Positions 44,876 to 56,741 of a stretch of 64,000 nucleotides of DNA are shown here, one piece after another; positions within the stretch are counted from its first letter, which is position 1, and each line of letters opens with the position of its first letter. The translations under genes were made by a program, and so were the position numbers. The stretch is from contig CM073886.1 in NCBI GenBank assembly GCA_037176705.1, forward strand, positions 124,960,001 to 125,024,000. The letters run 5' to 3'. This DNA is from Molossus alvarezi (Eukaryota; Chordata; Mammalia; Chiroptera; Molossidae). The notes beneath the pieces were generated by a model. The model saw nothing but the letters and a program-made list of their open reading frames with translations, searched no databases and was not told the origin of the DNA.

Positions 44876-45039
44876 CATAAGAAAATAGAATTTCCTATTT
44901 TAAACTTTTGAGGAAAATTCGTTTCCATGGAAGCAGGGTGATGAGATCAGATTCCTTCCTCTCATCCCCGTCGGAAGGTACTGGCTCCTTTCGCAGTCGA
45001 ACGGGAAGAAGGCCCCATGCCATGGTAAAGACGGCCCAT

Positions 45040-45225
45040 TTTCACTGACCAATCGTGTGGCTGTGAGCAAGGTCCTGGGCCTTCTTGGACCTCAGCTTCC
45101 TGATCTCTACAATGAGAACAAGAAGCTTTCTCTTGAGGTGGTAGTGAGGGTTACATGAGATACCCTATGAAGGCCCCTAGTATGTAACAGTCGCTAAAGA
45201 AAGACACAGAGTAAAGGACACTCCA
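45040..45225 (+). repeat. MIR SINE relic
   Basis: 'GTGTGGCTGTGAGCAAGGTCCTGGGCCTTCTTGGACCTCAGCTTCCTGATCTCTACAATGAGAACAAG' and 'GAGGGTTACATGAGATACC..TATGAAGGCCCCTAGTATG' fit MIR on plus. Confidence 0.72.
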
Positions 45226-45892
45226 CTAAATCCTCAATGAAAGAGAGAGAGACCGTGGGCTCAGGAACTAGACTTCAGATGCCTTTAGCCTTGTAGTTAC
45301 TCAGTCTCCACATTCAGAAGCTCCCGGCCCCTGTCTGCACCAGAAGAGGGTCATAGCTGGAACCCACTTTCCCCCGCCCATGTCCCGGCCCAGGAATGTT
45401 TGCGTCTACCTGGCTCTTAGGAGCAAGTCACCTGACCCCACGTGGGCCTTCACCCCGTTCGCAGCCAGAGGGCCATCTGTGAAACACAACTGATTGTACA
45501 AAACAAAGTGCATCAAAAAGTCAGTGTCAGAATAGCCTGCATCCCAAGGGCGAGGGTCTGGACCTTCTCTTCCTTTAAACTTCCTCATCACAGCCCTTGC
45601 TGGGCCTGAGCTCACATCCACAAGTTAAACGCAAACATGCTGAAGCCACGTCCCCTGTGCAAGTCTATGAGGGAGGGCAGGAGGGCAAGTTGGGAATAAT
45701 TCCATTTATGCCACTGCTAATCCCTTTATTTGCTAAGGAGAGCCTACAGAATCAGTTACAAGATTTTTTAAAGCTAACTGAAAGGTTCCATGAACAGCCA
45801 CTCAACAAGGTTCATGCATCACCGAACTATGGTATATATCTCAGTATATATCTAATGATTCCTATCTTTAGGCCTTGGTTCTAAAATTCCCT
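45226..45892. other. Non-genic stretch
   Basis: No recognised repeat or exon; a 95-codon plus ORF (45597-45884) is unrecognised. Confidence 0.5.
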
Positions 45893-45905
45893 CTAAATAA
45901 TATAT

Positions 45906-46096
45906 ACATTTTTAAATATGTTTTTATTGAATTTTTTAGAGAGAAAGGAAGGGAGAGAGAGATAGAAACATCCATGTGAGAGAGAAACATTGACCGGCTG
46001 CCTCCTGCACCCCACCCCCCGCGATCGAGCTGGAACTGAACTGGGACCTCTCAGTCCATGGAGTGATGCTCAATCCACTGAGCCACACCGGCTGGG
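45906..46096 (-). mobile_element. Ves-type SINE (type B-like, short)
   Basis: Minus copy: 'TTTTTATTGAATTTTTTAGAGAGAAAGG', 'GACCGGCTGCCTCCTGCACCCC', head complement 'ACTGAGCCACACCGGCTGGG'. It lacks the middle repeat of the body seen in longer copies. Exact 13-bp target-site duplication CTAAATAATATAT at 45893-45905 and 46097-46109. Confidence 0.94.
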
Positions 46097-46109
46097 CTAA
46101 ATAATATAT

Positions 46110-46593
46110 TTTTGTTCTGTACCACAGTTCTTTCTCAATGACCAAAATCCAATATTCTTGAAAAAGGTGATTTAAAATAAGTACTATAAATATTTCCAAT
46201 TCTTTAGGTCACATTCTACAGAGAGATGTTATAGAAATCCAAACATAAAAAACCTTTTGGATACTTTAGCCTAAATAAGGTCAACCATAGGAAAGTAAGA
46301 AAACCTCTCATTCAGTTTATACAGTGTCTAATATAAACCCCACAAGGAAAAGTTAGGAAAGCCATTTGTACTATAACTACACAGAGGGGGAAAATGTGAA
46401 AGTAGACTAAAAGGGAAAACAATAACTTTTTTTGTTTGTTTTACTACTTTAATTATAGGTCAAAAATTAACATAGCATAAAATCTACCCACCAGACAGCT
46501 TCTAATCTTTTTTTTTTTTTCAAAAATTGTTCTGTATATCTTTGTATATTTTATTTCTTGACCTTCTAGAGTACTAAGCAAACACTTTACTTT
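46110..46593. other. Non-genic stretch
   Basis: AT-rich with T-runs; no confident repeat assignment. Confidence 0.45.
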
Positions 46594-47233
46594 TTTTTTT
46601 ATTACAGATGTTCCTCTTTTATCCCCCATTGACACTCTCCTCCCCACTACCCCCCCCCCTCCATCTTCACCACAGTGTTGTCTGTGTCCATTGGTTAGGC
46701 ACATATAAGTTCTTTGGTTTATCTCTTCCCACCACCCCCACCTCCCCTCCCTCTGAGGTGTGTCAGTCTGTTCACTACTTCCATGTCTCTGGATCTATTT
46801 TGATTGTCAGCATTTTGTTCATTACATTCCATAAATAAGTGAGATCATGTGATACTTGTCTTTCTCTGACTGGCTTATTTCGCTTAGCAAAACACTCTCT
46901 GGTCCCTCCATGTCGTCTCAAAGGGTAAGAGATCTTTCTTTATTGCAGTTACATAGTACTCCATTGTGTATATGTACCACAGCTTTTATATCCATGTATC
47001 TACTGATGAGCACTTGGGCTGTTTCCAGATCTTAGTGATTGTAAATAACACTGATATGAATATAGGGGTGCATATATTCTTTCTGATTGGTGTTTCAGGC
47101 TTCTTAGGGTATATTCCTAGAAGTGGGATCACTGGGTCAAATAGTAGTTCCATTTTAAATTTTTTGAGGAAACACCATATTGTTTTCCGTAGTGGCTGTA
47201 CCAGTCTGCATTCACACCAGCAGTGTGCTAACA
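46594..47233 (-). mobile_element. Bat L1 3' end with ORF2 C-terminal remnant
   Basis: Complement of a 5'-truncated L1. 3' UTR part: 'TTACAGATGTTCCTC', 'CCCCCATTGACACTCTCCTCCCC', a C-run (46650-46659). Then the ORF2 tail: the minus frame 46986-47234 reads a peptide with 'FDPVIPLLGIYPKK', the conserved segment near the C-terminus of LINE-1 ORF2 protein (reverse transcriptase/endonuclease). Only about 80 codons remain, without reverse transcriptase or endonuclease domains. Confidence 0.93.
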
Positions 47234-47369
47234 TTTTTTAATGGTTATTTTTGTATAGTGCAAATCTAAGTGATTTCTCCTTCTCTGCTTTTGTTATTCT
47301 CAATATTTGTTTTAAAATAAAGAAAAAAAACCGTATTTCATAAAATGTAGGATACCATCATTTTTCATT

Positions 47370-47650
47370 TACTTTTTTATTAGTTTTAGTGATGTATAAT
47401 TTACATACAGAAAAAACTACGAGTGTTAAGTATACGATTCAAAGAGCATTGACAAGTGGATGTAGTTGTATGACCACCACAGTTATGACAACGAACAATT
47501 ACACTATCTCAGCAAGTTCTCTCAAACACCTTTGTGGCCTCATCACCCCAGGCCCTGCTCTTTGGCAACTGGTGATCTGTTTTCTATCGTCAATGGTAGA
47601 ATGTCATATAACTGACGTTACATAATATGAAGACTTTGGCATCTGGCTTT
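47370..47650 (-). mobile_element. Old L1MA/L1MB 3' part (interrupted)
   Basis: 'AGTGATGTATAATTTACATACAG', 'GAGTGTTAAGTATACGATTCAAAGAGCATTGACAAG', 'TGTATGACCACCACAGTTATGACAACGAACA', 'CATCACCCCAGGCCC', 'CAACTGGTGATCTGTTTTCTATC' and 'TTGGCATCTGGCTTT' follow the L1MA/L1MB complement. It continues after the VES SINE. Confidence 0.88.
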
Positions 47651-47694
47651 TTTTTTTTTTTTTTCATCATTGATTTGGGGGAGACGGGGAGAGA

Positions 47695-47734
<40 letters not shown>

Positions 47735-47861
47735 GACTTGGATTTGTTGTTCCACTTATTTATGCACTTACTGGTTGATTCTTGTATGTGCCCTGTCCAG
47801 GGATGGAACCTGCAACCATGGTGTATCAGGATGGTGCTCTAATCAACTGAGCTACCCTGGC
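47651..47861 (-). mobile_element. VES-1-like SINE (type C)
   Basis: The only copy of this type here: minus strand 'GATTTGTTGTTCCACTTATTTATGCACTTACTGGTTGATTCTTGTATGTGCCCTG', box B complement 'GGATGGAACCTGC', head complement 'CAACTGAGCTACCCTGG'. Its GA-rich core is (GA)n/(GACA)n expanded at 47690-47735. Confidence 0.92.
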
Positions 47862-48310
47862 GTTTTCATTTTTAAGATTTATCCATGATGCTGTATGTGT
47901 GTATAATTTATTCATTTTTACTGCTGAATACTATTCATTATACATGCATACCCCAATTTATTTTTCTATTGACAGTTGATAGACATTTGGATGGTCTCCA
48001 ATTTGGGTCTACTATGACCATTTGCATACAAGTCTTTGTGAGAACATGTTTTCGTTTCTCTTTCCTTAATACTCAAAAACGGACTTGCTGGGTCATATGC
48101 TAAGTGTGTGTTTAACTATTTTTAAAAGTGACAAACTGTTTTCCAAAGTGACTATAGAATTTTTCAGTCCCACAAGCAACGCATGAGAGTTCCAATTGTA
48201 CCACACCCGTACCAGTAATTAGTTCTGTCAGTCTTTTTCATTTTAACCATTCTGGTAGCTGTGTAGTGGTATTGCATTGTGGTATTTAACATGCATTTGC
48301 TTAGGACTAA
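47862..48310 (-). mobile_element. Old L1MA/L1MB, second part
   Basis: 'AAGATTTATCCATGATGCTGTATG', 'TTTTTACTGCTGAATACTATTCATTATACATGC', 'GACAGTTGATAGACATTTGGATGG', 'CGGACTTGCTGGGTCATATGCTAAGTGTGTGTTTAAC', 'ACTGTTTTCCAAAGTG', 'TGTCAGTCTTTTTCATTTTAACCATTCTGG'. Direct continuation of 47370-47650; ORF2 tail, no coding capacity. Confidence 0.9.
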
Positions 48311-49348
48311 TCATGAGTATAAGATGCCATTAATATTTTATGTGCCACTAAGAAAAATACTGTTGATTAAACAATACAACGCTTTCTTATCACATAGAAA
48401 TTTTATTTTATACCCCCTTTACAAAGTTCTCTTAGACTTATGTAGACATAGACTTTATATCATATACCCTTCACATATAGATAGTGAATGAGTACAGATG
48501 CCCCAAATCACCTGTTGGCTCAGAGCTTCCAGTGGGTTTAGCACATAGCATTGGCTTCCGTGTCAGCAGTGGTCTTGGGGGGGTGGACTTTTACTTCAGA
48601 GGTCACCACCACTGTCACTCTGAGATGTTTCTCCAAGCTGCTAACAACATTGTGCACATATTGATGCTGTCACTCACCTGCTGTTACTAGACTGGGACTG
48701 AATTCCTTGTTAGAAAAGTCACATTCCTTCTTCAGACGGCTAATAGCATGAGATGGTGAGGTTTCGGCTGCCCAGCCACACCACCAGCCGTGACAATCAA
48801 GATGGCCTATGCCCAGACAATGACAAATGAATGAGCTACCCTAAGTAGTTACTGGAAAATACCATCAATTGTAAGATGCAACCCAGTTTCAGAGATGTAA
48901 GAATATGTAAAAAGGTGCATCTTTGGAACATGACACACAGTATAAACTAAGCATACTTTTGAGAAGCTGTCTTTTTTGCCTCAGACCTGCATATTTCAAA
49001 ATAGCAAACACATGATAAAAGCTGAATATCCATCATTTTTCAATTGCATCACACAACTAATTAATTATAGTCTTAAAATATTCTCCAATGGCTTGTAAGT
49101 TAAGTTTCTCTCCCCAAGTAGACTACAAAGTCCTTCAGCAGAATGGTTACCTTTGATTCTTCTCATATTGTTTGCAGCACTGTTTATCAAGCTTTGCATA
49201 ATGACCCGTTACATAATAGTGAAATCACTTCTTCAGAGTCAAGAATAGCACTTTTTAAACAGAATAAAATAGAATAAAAACCATAAAAGTGCAATATGTG
49301 TAAAGGTAAGCACCACTTCATAATACTGCTGTTTTTGTCAATAGTTTT
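48311..49348. other. Non-genic stretch
   Basis: AT-rich unique sequence with no exon or confident repeat. Confidence 0.5.
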
Positions 49349-49376
49349 GTGTGTGTGTGTGTGTGTACACACACAT

Positions 49377-49407
<31 letters not shown>
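49349..49407. repeat. Palindromic (GT)n(AC)n(AT)n microsatellite
   Basis: (GT)9 at 49349-49366 is followed at once by (AC)n with one T (49367-49397) and then (AT)n. The GT and AC arms are reverse complements (17 of 18 positions), so the block can fold into a hairpin or adopt Z-DNA. Confidence 0.95.
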
Positions 49408-50651
49408 CTGATTGTGACATCAAATGTATTTCTACAGCATGCTATAATCAAAAGCATTGGAAACATTACTGTAATAGCATGAGAAACATTCAATGATACT
49501 GATTCATTTATTTTTGTGGACTGAAGCCAATTTTAAACTTTTTAAAATAGCCTGAAATTTTGGTACAATTCTTTAAAAGTTATCATCAGGTTGACATATT
49601 TTTACCTTCTTTTGGTGAGGGCAATATTGGAAAAACATTTGCAGTCTCTCAGTTTATCTATATTGCAGTATTACAACCTATCACATTTGTTTCTAAAGGG
49701 AAGAGCCTCAGTTCCTTACACACAAGTGAGAAAACCATAGTTCTCTTACTGGACCGACCCAGCCTTGAGTTTCTTTAAGCAATTGTTTAACAATTATTTG
49801 AAAGAAAGCCCTCTGCTCAGTTCTTCAATCAGTAAGTCTAACCCCAAATCTGACCACTCAAACTAGTGACACAAAGGCCCTGTGGGTAACCAGACCCATC
49901 CTCCCTGGAAAGCAGTTTGGGGACTAGTTATCTGCAGTTTCTCAAACACATCACCTGGAAGGACCTCACCTTTCATGTACATGACTTATCAAAATATTTC
50001 TTCCGACCGAATTCGGTAGTCTTTCAGTTACCTATAATTTATTCCATCTTTGTTACCCTTCCAGTAATGTCCAACGCCCTAGCAAACTGGCTTCCACCAG
50101 AGCTACCTGGCTCACCCAACTCACACTCCCTTTAATCTACCTCTGGTTATAATGGGAAAATGTCTGCCCTGGAGCCAGGACATTTGAGGGCCTGTCCTGG
50201 CCATGTCGCACAGCAGTGACCTTCAGCATTTTATTCAGAGTCACTGGGCTCCATTTTGTCTATCTGTAGACAAAATGAGCTCTCTATGTGATCTAATGCT
50301 CTTTCTGTCTCCAAGATTGCAAATCTTTGATGAGTAGTTTTCATATCTGCTCTGAGGGTGGTGGTTACAAGGGGGTGGGGGGGTCAACCTCAAGGCCATG
50401 CCCTGTTTTTCGCCACAAAAATTCTACTGTAACTGGTTTTGTTTGTTAAATCTATGTAGTTTTATTTTAATAAATGGTTCCCAGGACAAAATAAATGAAA
50501 ATGTTATAAAAAATGTAGTCATTTCAAGTGTTTTTGAGTAGCCTGGATGCGCCAGATATTGTTCTAGGTGCTGAAGTTTTCCTTGGAAGATGAAGAAGGT
50601 CCCTCCCCTGGCGAATATTTGAGTATTTATGTTAAACTGATTTGTAAACTT
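49408..50651. other. Non-genic stretch
   Basis: No recognised repeat or exon. A G-rich run sits at 50371-50383. Confidence 0.5.
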
Positions 50652-50666
50652 AAAAGCACCGCCAAG

Positions 50667-50879
50667 GGCCCGGCCGATGTGGCTCAGTGGTTGAGCCTTG
50701 ACCCATGCACCAAGAGGTCGAGGGCAGGTTCGATTCCTGGTCAGGGCACATGCCCAGGTTGTGCGCTCAGTCCCCGGTGGGGGCATGCAGGAGGCGGCCA
50801 ATCGATGTTCTCTCTTATCGATGTTTCTATCTCTCTCTCCTTCTCCCTTCCTCTCTCTCTAAAATCAATACAGAAAAAA
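50667..50879 (+). mobile_element. Ves-type SINE (type B), full length
   Basis: Head 'GGCCCGGCCGATGTGGCTCAGTGGTTGAGC', box B 'GCAGGTTCGATTCC', 'GGTGGGGGCATGCAGGAGGCGGCC', CT core and 'AAAATCAATACAG' tail. Imperfect target-site duplication AAAAGCACCGCCAAG/AAAAGCACTACACAA at 50652-50666 and 50880-50894. Box A and box B both look good. Confidence 0.95.
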
Positions 50880-50894
50880 AAAAGCACTACACAA

Positions 50895-53447
50895 AATAAT
50901 ACGTTTATTTACATTAAGTGAATACAGTTTTATAAAAAAAAATTTATATTTTACCATTAAAATATTTCCATCAGACCTCGTATTGTTATGGTCCATAAAA
51001 AGAATGTAATTGAAAACATCTGTATAATCAACTGCAAAAGGAAAACACTTTCTAAAACTAACAGAATTTCTGTAATATATATCTCACTTAATGAAGTTAA
51101 CAAAGACGTGACGACATTTCCTTTCAAATAAGGAAGTGCTGATAATCTATGTGATTAAAATCATGAGCGTAGAGACTGATAGAAAAAACACACCGGTGCT
51201 GTCCTGATTTTCAGTAGGAGCTCTCTCTTTCCCAACTCTGTAAACTGCTTGAGAATAGCAGGCACATGCCTATTATAAATCTATTTCTCTCACAGCACCG
51301 ACAATAGGATTTCATTCCATTTTAACTTAATGAATGGAATGTGCCAAGCACCCACTCTGGGAGATAATACCCACCACGGCCACCACCATCGTAAGTACAA
51401 TGACTACACAACCCTGGCTTACCCAGGACAGCCTCAGTGTAAGCCTGCTGAACGGTAATAGGAACCTCTTCTGCTCTCAAAAGGTCATGTTCAGCAAGAT
51501 AAGTCAAATATTTGCCCTAATTATAAGCCTTAGTCACAGTCATTCTACTTTTCGGTTGCATCTAGGGTAAGGAATTCTAGAACATTCTGGCTCCAGTTCC
51601 GAATTTATTTTATTCTCTGAGCAGGTAGAATAAGTGTAGACCTTGAGAACTGTATTCCTGTTCCATCTGTATCCTAGCTTTATGGAGGACTACAGTCCCT
51701 CAGGGGGGAAGTGTGTCTTTGGAGACTAAGCAAACCTTGCCCTATGAAGACCAGGCCATAAGAAACTTGACTGAAAGTCAAGAGATCCCAAGTTTCCACC
51801 ACAAATAAACACATGACCTGGAAGGGACCTTTCGCCTCCATCCTGGTGATCCTACAGCTCTAACAGGCGGATGTGCCCTGCTGCCTGCTACTCTGGGGAC
51901 TGAGGAGGGTAATTGGATCACATCTGCTAATCGTTTTGAGTTCCAGAGAAACAGATGCCAAATAAGTTCCTGGCTTTGTTAGAGAAATGTGGCCAAGACC
52001 AGGCTGTAGGAGAATTTCTCACCAGTCAGAACTTCAGGGAAATGATCCTAATGGAGCCTTCAGCTCCCACCAAATACACACCAGTGTAATAACAGGAGTT
52101 CCCTCTGCTTACCCACCTGCTCTCTCGCGACAGCGCTGAGAAGGGACGGGAGGCAGCCCCCGGGCAGGGCACCCAGCATTGAAGTCGGGGAACTGTCGCC
52201 ACGGCCACGGGCAGCCAAGTTTTGGACATAGAGAATAACCTTGAAGATAAATAAAGTAAAAGCAGTCTCCATTGTTTGAATTCATTTAAATAAAGTTCAC
52301 CTCAGGGCACCGAACCTTGCACTTCTTCTGGTTTCTAATTGTCCCTCCGTTCTGGGCTCGGCAGTGGTGTGAGCAGTTCTGTCGCAACTCCAGGAGAAGG
52401 GCCCGAAGAGGGCGCGTCACCTCCCTTCCTCCCAAGGTGGAGCTAATTCCTGCCTAACCCCACAGGTCCACACCTAGGCCAAGAGGTCGGGACGCATCAG
52501 CCTGACCCCAGCGAAAGCGTGAAGGTAGGTGCCCAGCCAGGTGCGCTCAAGAACAAGAAATTTATTCGTTTATGTCAAATTAACAGGTTTGTGTCACCCC
52601 AGACCTATAAAAAATAGGACATCTATCCCAAATTTAATCCTGGTAACAGGTTAGCATACCCCCCTTCTCTTCTGTATTACTCTTAGCTACCCCGCTTTAT
52701 TACCCAAAAGTGACAAGTCATTTCACCACATTTTTATATTTATATATGTTCATTTACTCCTCGGCAACATTGGTGGGGCAGCTGGGAGTCAAACAGGGAC
52801 TCCATTTCGGCAACCACAGATCTGAGTGTTAGAGAAGCCCCTCACTTTTTCATGAAGCAAAGGCATAGCTGTTCGCTCCCTCCCCCAGCCATCCTGGCAA
52901 AGTGTGGAGACCGACGTGCAAGGACCAAGGACCCAAGGCACTAGAATCAAAGGCAAGTCAATTCTGTTGCTACAACAAGGGAGAGTCATGATGTAATCCA
53001 AGCTTCACAAGGTCCCACAAAACACTTCGTTTACTCACAGTACTCAGTTCGGGTCCTTCCCGGTTTCCTTTCCTCTGGTCTTCAACATGGGGACAGAGAC
53101 CTGCCCATTCACTGGGCCCAAACAACTTGCCCCCATCTACCCGGTCTGTCGAGGGGCACAGAAGCAGAGGTTGGGAGCCTGGGATGTTGTACACTCCAAA
53201 CAAGCAGCAAAGTGTGGGTGCGGCTCAGGCATCTAAGCTTCTGCACTGATTTTCTTCACCTGCGCAGTGAAGGTTTCCATGAACTTGAAGAGGCCTTCAA
53301 ATTCAAATATCTCCAGTTCCCTACAACTCCACACTCTTCCTTTTACACCTCCTTCGTTCTGTCTTTTCACAGATGTGCTCACGCCCCCAGGCTCCTAGAG
53401 GTTCAATCATCCGGCAGAGGCTAAATAGCCCGGAAATGAAAAAGCCC
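50895..53447. other. Long non-genic stretch
   Basis: No exon recognised. A weak L2-like segment lies at 51238-51350. 52330-52530 is GC- and CpG-richer, with a CTCF-like core at 52402-52415 and a splice-like bracket at 52467-52524. Minus ORFs at 52026-52272 are unrecognised. Confidence 0.5.
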
Positions 53448-53606
53448 AGCTTTGGAACCAGAGAAGCCAGGATTCAAGGTGCAGCCTCGCCACACACCAG
53501 CTGTGTGACTTTGGCTAAGATCTCTTGCCTTCCCTGTGAAATTAGATTCGTAATACTAGGTGCTTGGAATTGCGGTGAGGACTGAATGAGATACTGCAGG
53601 CAAAAT
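53448..53606 (+). repeat. MIR SINE relic
   Basis: 'TTTGGAACCAGAGAAGCCAGGATTCAAGGTGCAGCCTCGCCACACACCAGCTGTGTGACTTTGGCTAAGATCTCTTGCC' and 'GCGGTGAGGACTGAATGAGATAC' match MIR in plus orientation. Confidence 0.85.
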
Positions 53607-53770
53607 GCCTCAAACGTATTCATTCAGCTAATCAAGCACTTACGACGTGCTGGCCACAGCTCTGGACCCTGGGAGCATGACGGTGAGCAAAGCAGACAAG
53701 GTCTCTGCCCAGGGGAAGGTGAGCATCAGTGTGGGAGCAAGCCCTTGAACAAGTCATCGCTAACGTACAA
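53607..53770 (-). repeat. L2 3' end relic
   Basis: 'TATTCATTCAGCTAATCAAGCACTTACGACGTGCTGGCCACAGCTCTGG' and 'GGTGAGCAAAGCAGACAAGGTCTCTGCCC' are the complement of LINE-2's 3' end. It abuts the MIR at 53448-53606. Confidence 0.82.
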
Positions 53771-54237
53771 CATGACACGGTTATGCAGGAACCATCTACA
53801 GACAAGATGCTGAACAGTGTAACAGGGAGTGAATCTGGGTGGCGGCCTGGCAAGAAAAATGTGCTTAAGGGAACTTTAAGTCTGAGTAGCATGTGGTCAA
53901 GGAAAGAATGGGAACAAGACCCCAAGCAAGGTTGGGGAAGGGTCTGTGGCCATGACCAGAGAACCCAAATACGGGAGCGGACAGGGAAGTGTGGGTTCCA
54001 TCATGTAAGCAGAGCAGGCATGAAATGTTAGCTGTTGCCATTAGAACTGAACCCACGAATGTAACATACCCCAGATGGAATCTAACCCCATCATCTCGCA
54101 GGCTGGTAAGCCAGGCAGATCTTCAAGGCCCCGAGTCTCTCTTAGTTTTTCTCCTGGTCTTGTAATGAAGCCCTTAATATAAATGAACTTTCTAAGTAAC
54201 CTGAGTGCACCTCTTTAAATACACAAAATCTTTTGTT
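53771..54237. other. Non-genic stretch
   Basis: No recognised repeat; overlapping ORFs on both strands (100 codons plus, 97 codons minus) have no family resemblance. Confidence 0.45.
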
Positions 54238-54550
54238 CTTTTTTAAAACTTATTTTTCAATTAGAGTTGACACAATATTATATTAGTTTCAGGTGTACAG
54301 CCCAGTGATGAGACATTTATGTTCCTTATGAAGTGATCCCCTCGGTAAGTCTAGTACCCCCCCCCCAGCACCACATATAGTTATTACAGTGTTATTGATT
54401 ATATTCCCTATGCTGTACCTTATATCCCCTTGACTGTTTTTATAACTGGCAATTTGTACCTCTTAACCCCCTTCATCTGTTTGCCCATTGCCTACGCCCA
54501 CCCCCAATCTGGCGACCATCAGTTCTCTGTGGATACACAAACTTTTCGTG
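54238..54550 (-). mobile_element. L1 3' UTR fragment
   Basis: 'TTTTTCAATTAGAGTTGACACAATATTATATTAG', 'CATATAGTTATTACAGTGTTATTGATTATATTCCCTATGCTGTACC', 'CATCTGTTTGCCCATTGCC' and 'CTGGCGACCATCAGTTCTCTG' follow the same laurasiatherian L1 3' end as 22449-22690. Contains a 10-C run (54357-54366). Confidence 0.88.
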
Positions 54551-56379
54551 TTAACCGTTTTGACAGAAATTTCGTTGAACGTTACATTTTTATGTACCGT
54601 GCTGAACAGAGTAAATGGATGGATATCATTTCTTGACCACTTTGAACCATTCTTATAAGCCAGCCGGCGAGCTATGCAGCATCATCCAGCCCCCTGAGAG
54701 GGTTTAGGGGTATCTGAACTCTCCCTCCCATGTATAGTCAATCATCTCAGACACAAGCACTTGGCATAAAGAACTAAGAGGCATTTTAAAAAGTACTGAC
54801 CGTTTGTGCCAAACCTTTCTGTAAGTGCTCCATGCGAACAGACACTGGAACTTTTCTGTGTATATTCTGCGTCCTCCCGATAAAGTCCTGAGCATGACTC
54901 CTGACCTCCAATAGCACATTTAAATTCAGTAACAGATACCTTTTTCACTGCTTACAGCTCTCTTTGTTTCATGGATCATGATCCCCAAGGTGGCCAGAAG
55001 GCGAAGGCTGAAATCAAGCAAGTGTGTAGGCGGGACCCTCTTGTTGGGTAACAGTTACTTTGCATTAATTACACCGTAATTCTGATTTCTAGGTGGGAAA
55101 AATTGCAATAGGCAATGACCTACAAGTGAGTATTAGGGCCAATATCCCCACCCCCACCCTGATCATATGACATAAAATCTAAGAAGCGTTTGTATTGCAC
55201 TGAATAGCTGTTTGGAATTAGAGAGTCATGGGCTTAGATCAGTCCCTAAATATTTGCTTGGGCTCCAAAATGCATAGCTAGGTTCTGGAATGTATTCCAC
55301 GACCCCTAAATAATAAAGGCTCATACTCCCCTGGTGACAACACAAGCTCCTGGAGCCTTTCCCAATATCCAAAATAAGGCAGGCTTTTAAATTTAGGCCA
55401 AAGTAAGCACCTGTCTCTCACGTGTTATCAGCAGCTACAACCATAAGATTTAGTATTTGCCCTATTTGATGATTTTCTGATTGTTGAACTTATGGTGAAC
55501 AGTTTAAGGTATATATTTTCTTCTTAGTTAAAGCTCCTGTCCTTTCTCAAAGAAAAGTAAAAACTAAAGCTATTTCTGTACCTACATTGTTGTTACAACA
55601 TCTTTATATCTGCAAATAAATACTCGATAGTGTGTTGGTAGATTCTCTCTTTCTCTCTCTAACTGTTGGAAACTTCAAGTAAAAATGAATCAGCAACAAT
55701 GACTGCAGCACTTAAGGAAATGTATGGTTTATAATTCATGTGTTGGCTCCTGAAGGAACTTAAGTACTTAACTCCCAATTTCGGAGAGTATGAGTAACAA
55801 CATCTCTCAATCCGCATCTGATCCAACTTGCTAATTTTATCCAAATCTAATGTTCAGTTTCAGTTCTCACTCTACATTCAGTTTACCAGCAGTTTAATCC
55901 CTGAATGTGGGACTGCAACCCAATATTCGCATTTGTCCAAAATGCCTTATTTCTAATTTTGAGACAAACCATAGCATAGTGTCTTTGATGTTCTCAGAAA
56001 ACATCACTGATCTCCCCGATGGTAATAGCATTAGACAAAGGAATGATTTTCTCAGGGAACTTTGGGAGAAAAAGGTAATCACATGAGAAGTATGCATTAA
56101 TAATCAACTAAATATTTTCCAATTTTTCTGAGGATCACTTTCTTCATTGCATAGCAAATCTAAGTTTCTCTGTCTGGCTTTCCCAAATCGTATCCTCCAC
56201 CTTGCCCCGACCCCAAGTTCTGCGCTCTCGGGGCCCACGCCAGCCCCGCCCATTCCCACCTCTGTGACTGAGTGACTTGAACATCTAGGAGGCGTGTGCA
56301 TATTGACAGAAACTCTAGATGGGGGATGGTAAGTGTGGATTTCATTCCTTCCCTCCTTTCTTGCTTCTAAACTGGGTGC
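54551..56379. other. Non-genic stretch
   Basis: 1.8 kb with no recognised repeat or exon; a short (CT)n run at 55646-55660. Confidence 0.5.
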
Positions 56380-56455
56380 CCTTCTCTATGCTGCTTTACC
56401 CATCTGAGGCTCAGTTTCTTCATTTGTAAAGTGAAAGGGTTAGCTTGACACTATC
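56380..56455 (+). repeat. MIR core relic
   Basis: 'GCCCTTCTCTATGCTGCTTTACCCATCTGAGGCTCAGTTTCTTCATTTGTAAAGTGAAAGGG' fits the MIR core on plus. Confidence 0.6.
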
Positions 56456-56479
56456 TGACTACACCACTTTTTAGAGCAT

Positions 56480-56712
56480 TCTCTATGCCTACCTTCCTAA
56501 CCTGAATATTTTTTAATTTCACAGTATTTATCATCATTTGATATAACATCTATTTTACTTATTCATTTTTTTCTTACCTACCTCCACTAGAATGAAAGTT
56601 CCGTGTGGGCAAAGTTTCTTCCCACTTTGTTAACTGCTGTGTTCCCAGCACTTAGAGAAGTTCAGTGCGTTGGAGCCACTAAATAAATATTTGTTGACTG
56701 AATGAATGCATT
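56480..56712 (+). repeat. L2 3' end relic
   Basis: 'CACAGTATTTATCATCATTTGATATAACATC', 'CTAGAATGAAAGTTCCGTGTGGGCAAAG', 'GCTGTGTTCCCAGCACTTAGAGAAGTTCAGTG' and 'AAATAAATATTTGTTGACTGAATGAATG' match the LINE-2 3' end in order. Confidence 0.88.
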
Positions 56713-56741
56713 AAAGTATCATACATATTATTCTTTCTTTT

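Noticed and set aside
46986..47234. Functional reverse transcriptase gene
   Set aside because: Only the C-terminal end of LINE-1 ORF2 is present, in a 5'-truncated copy without the catalytic domains.
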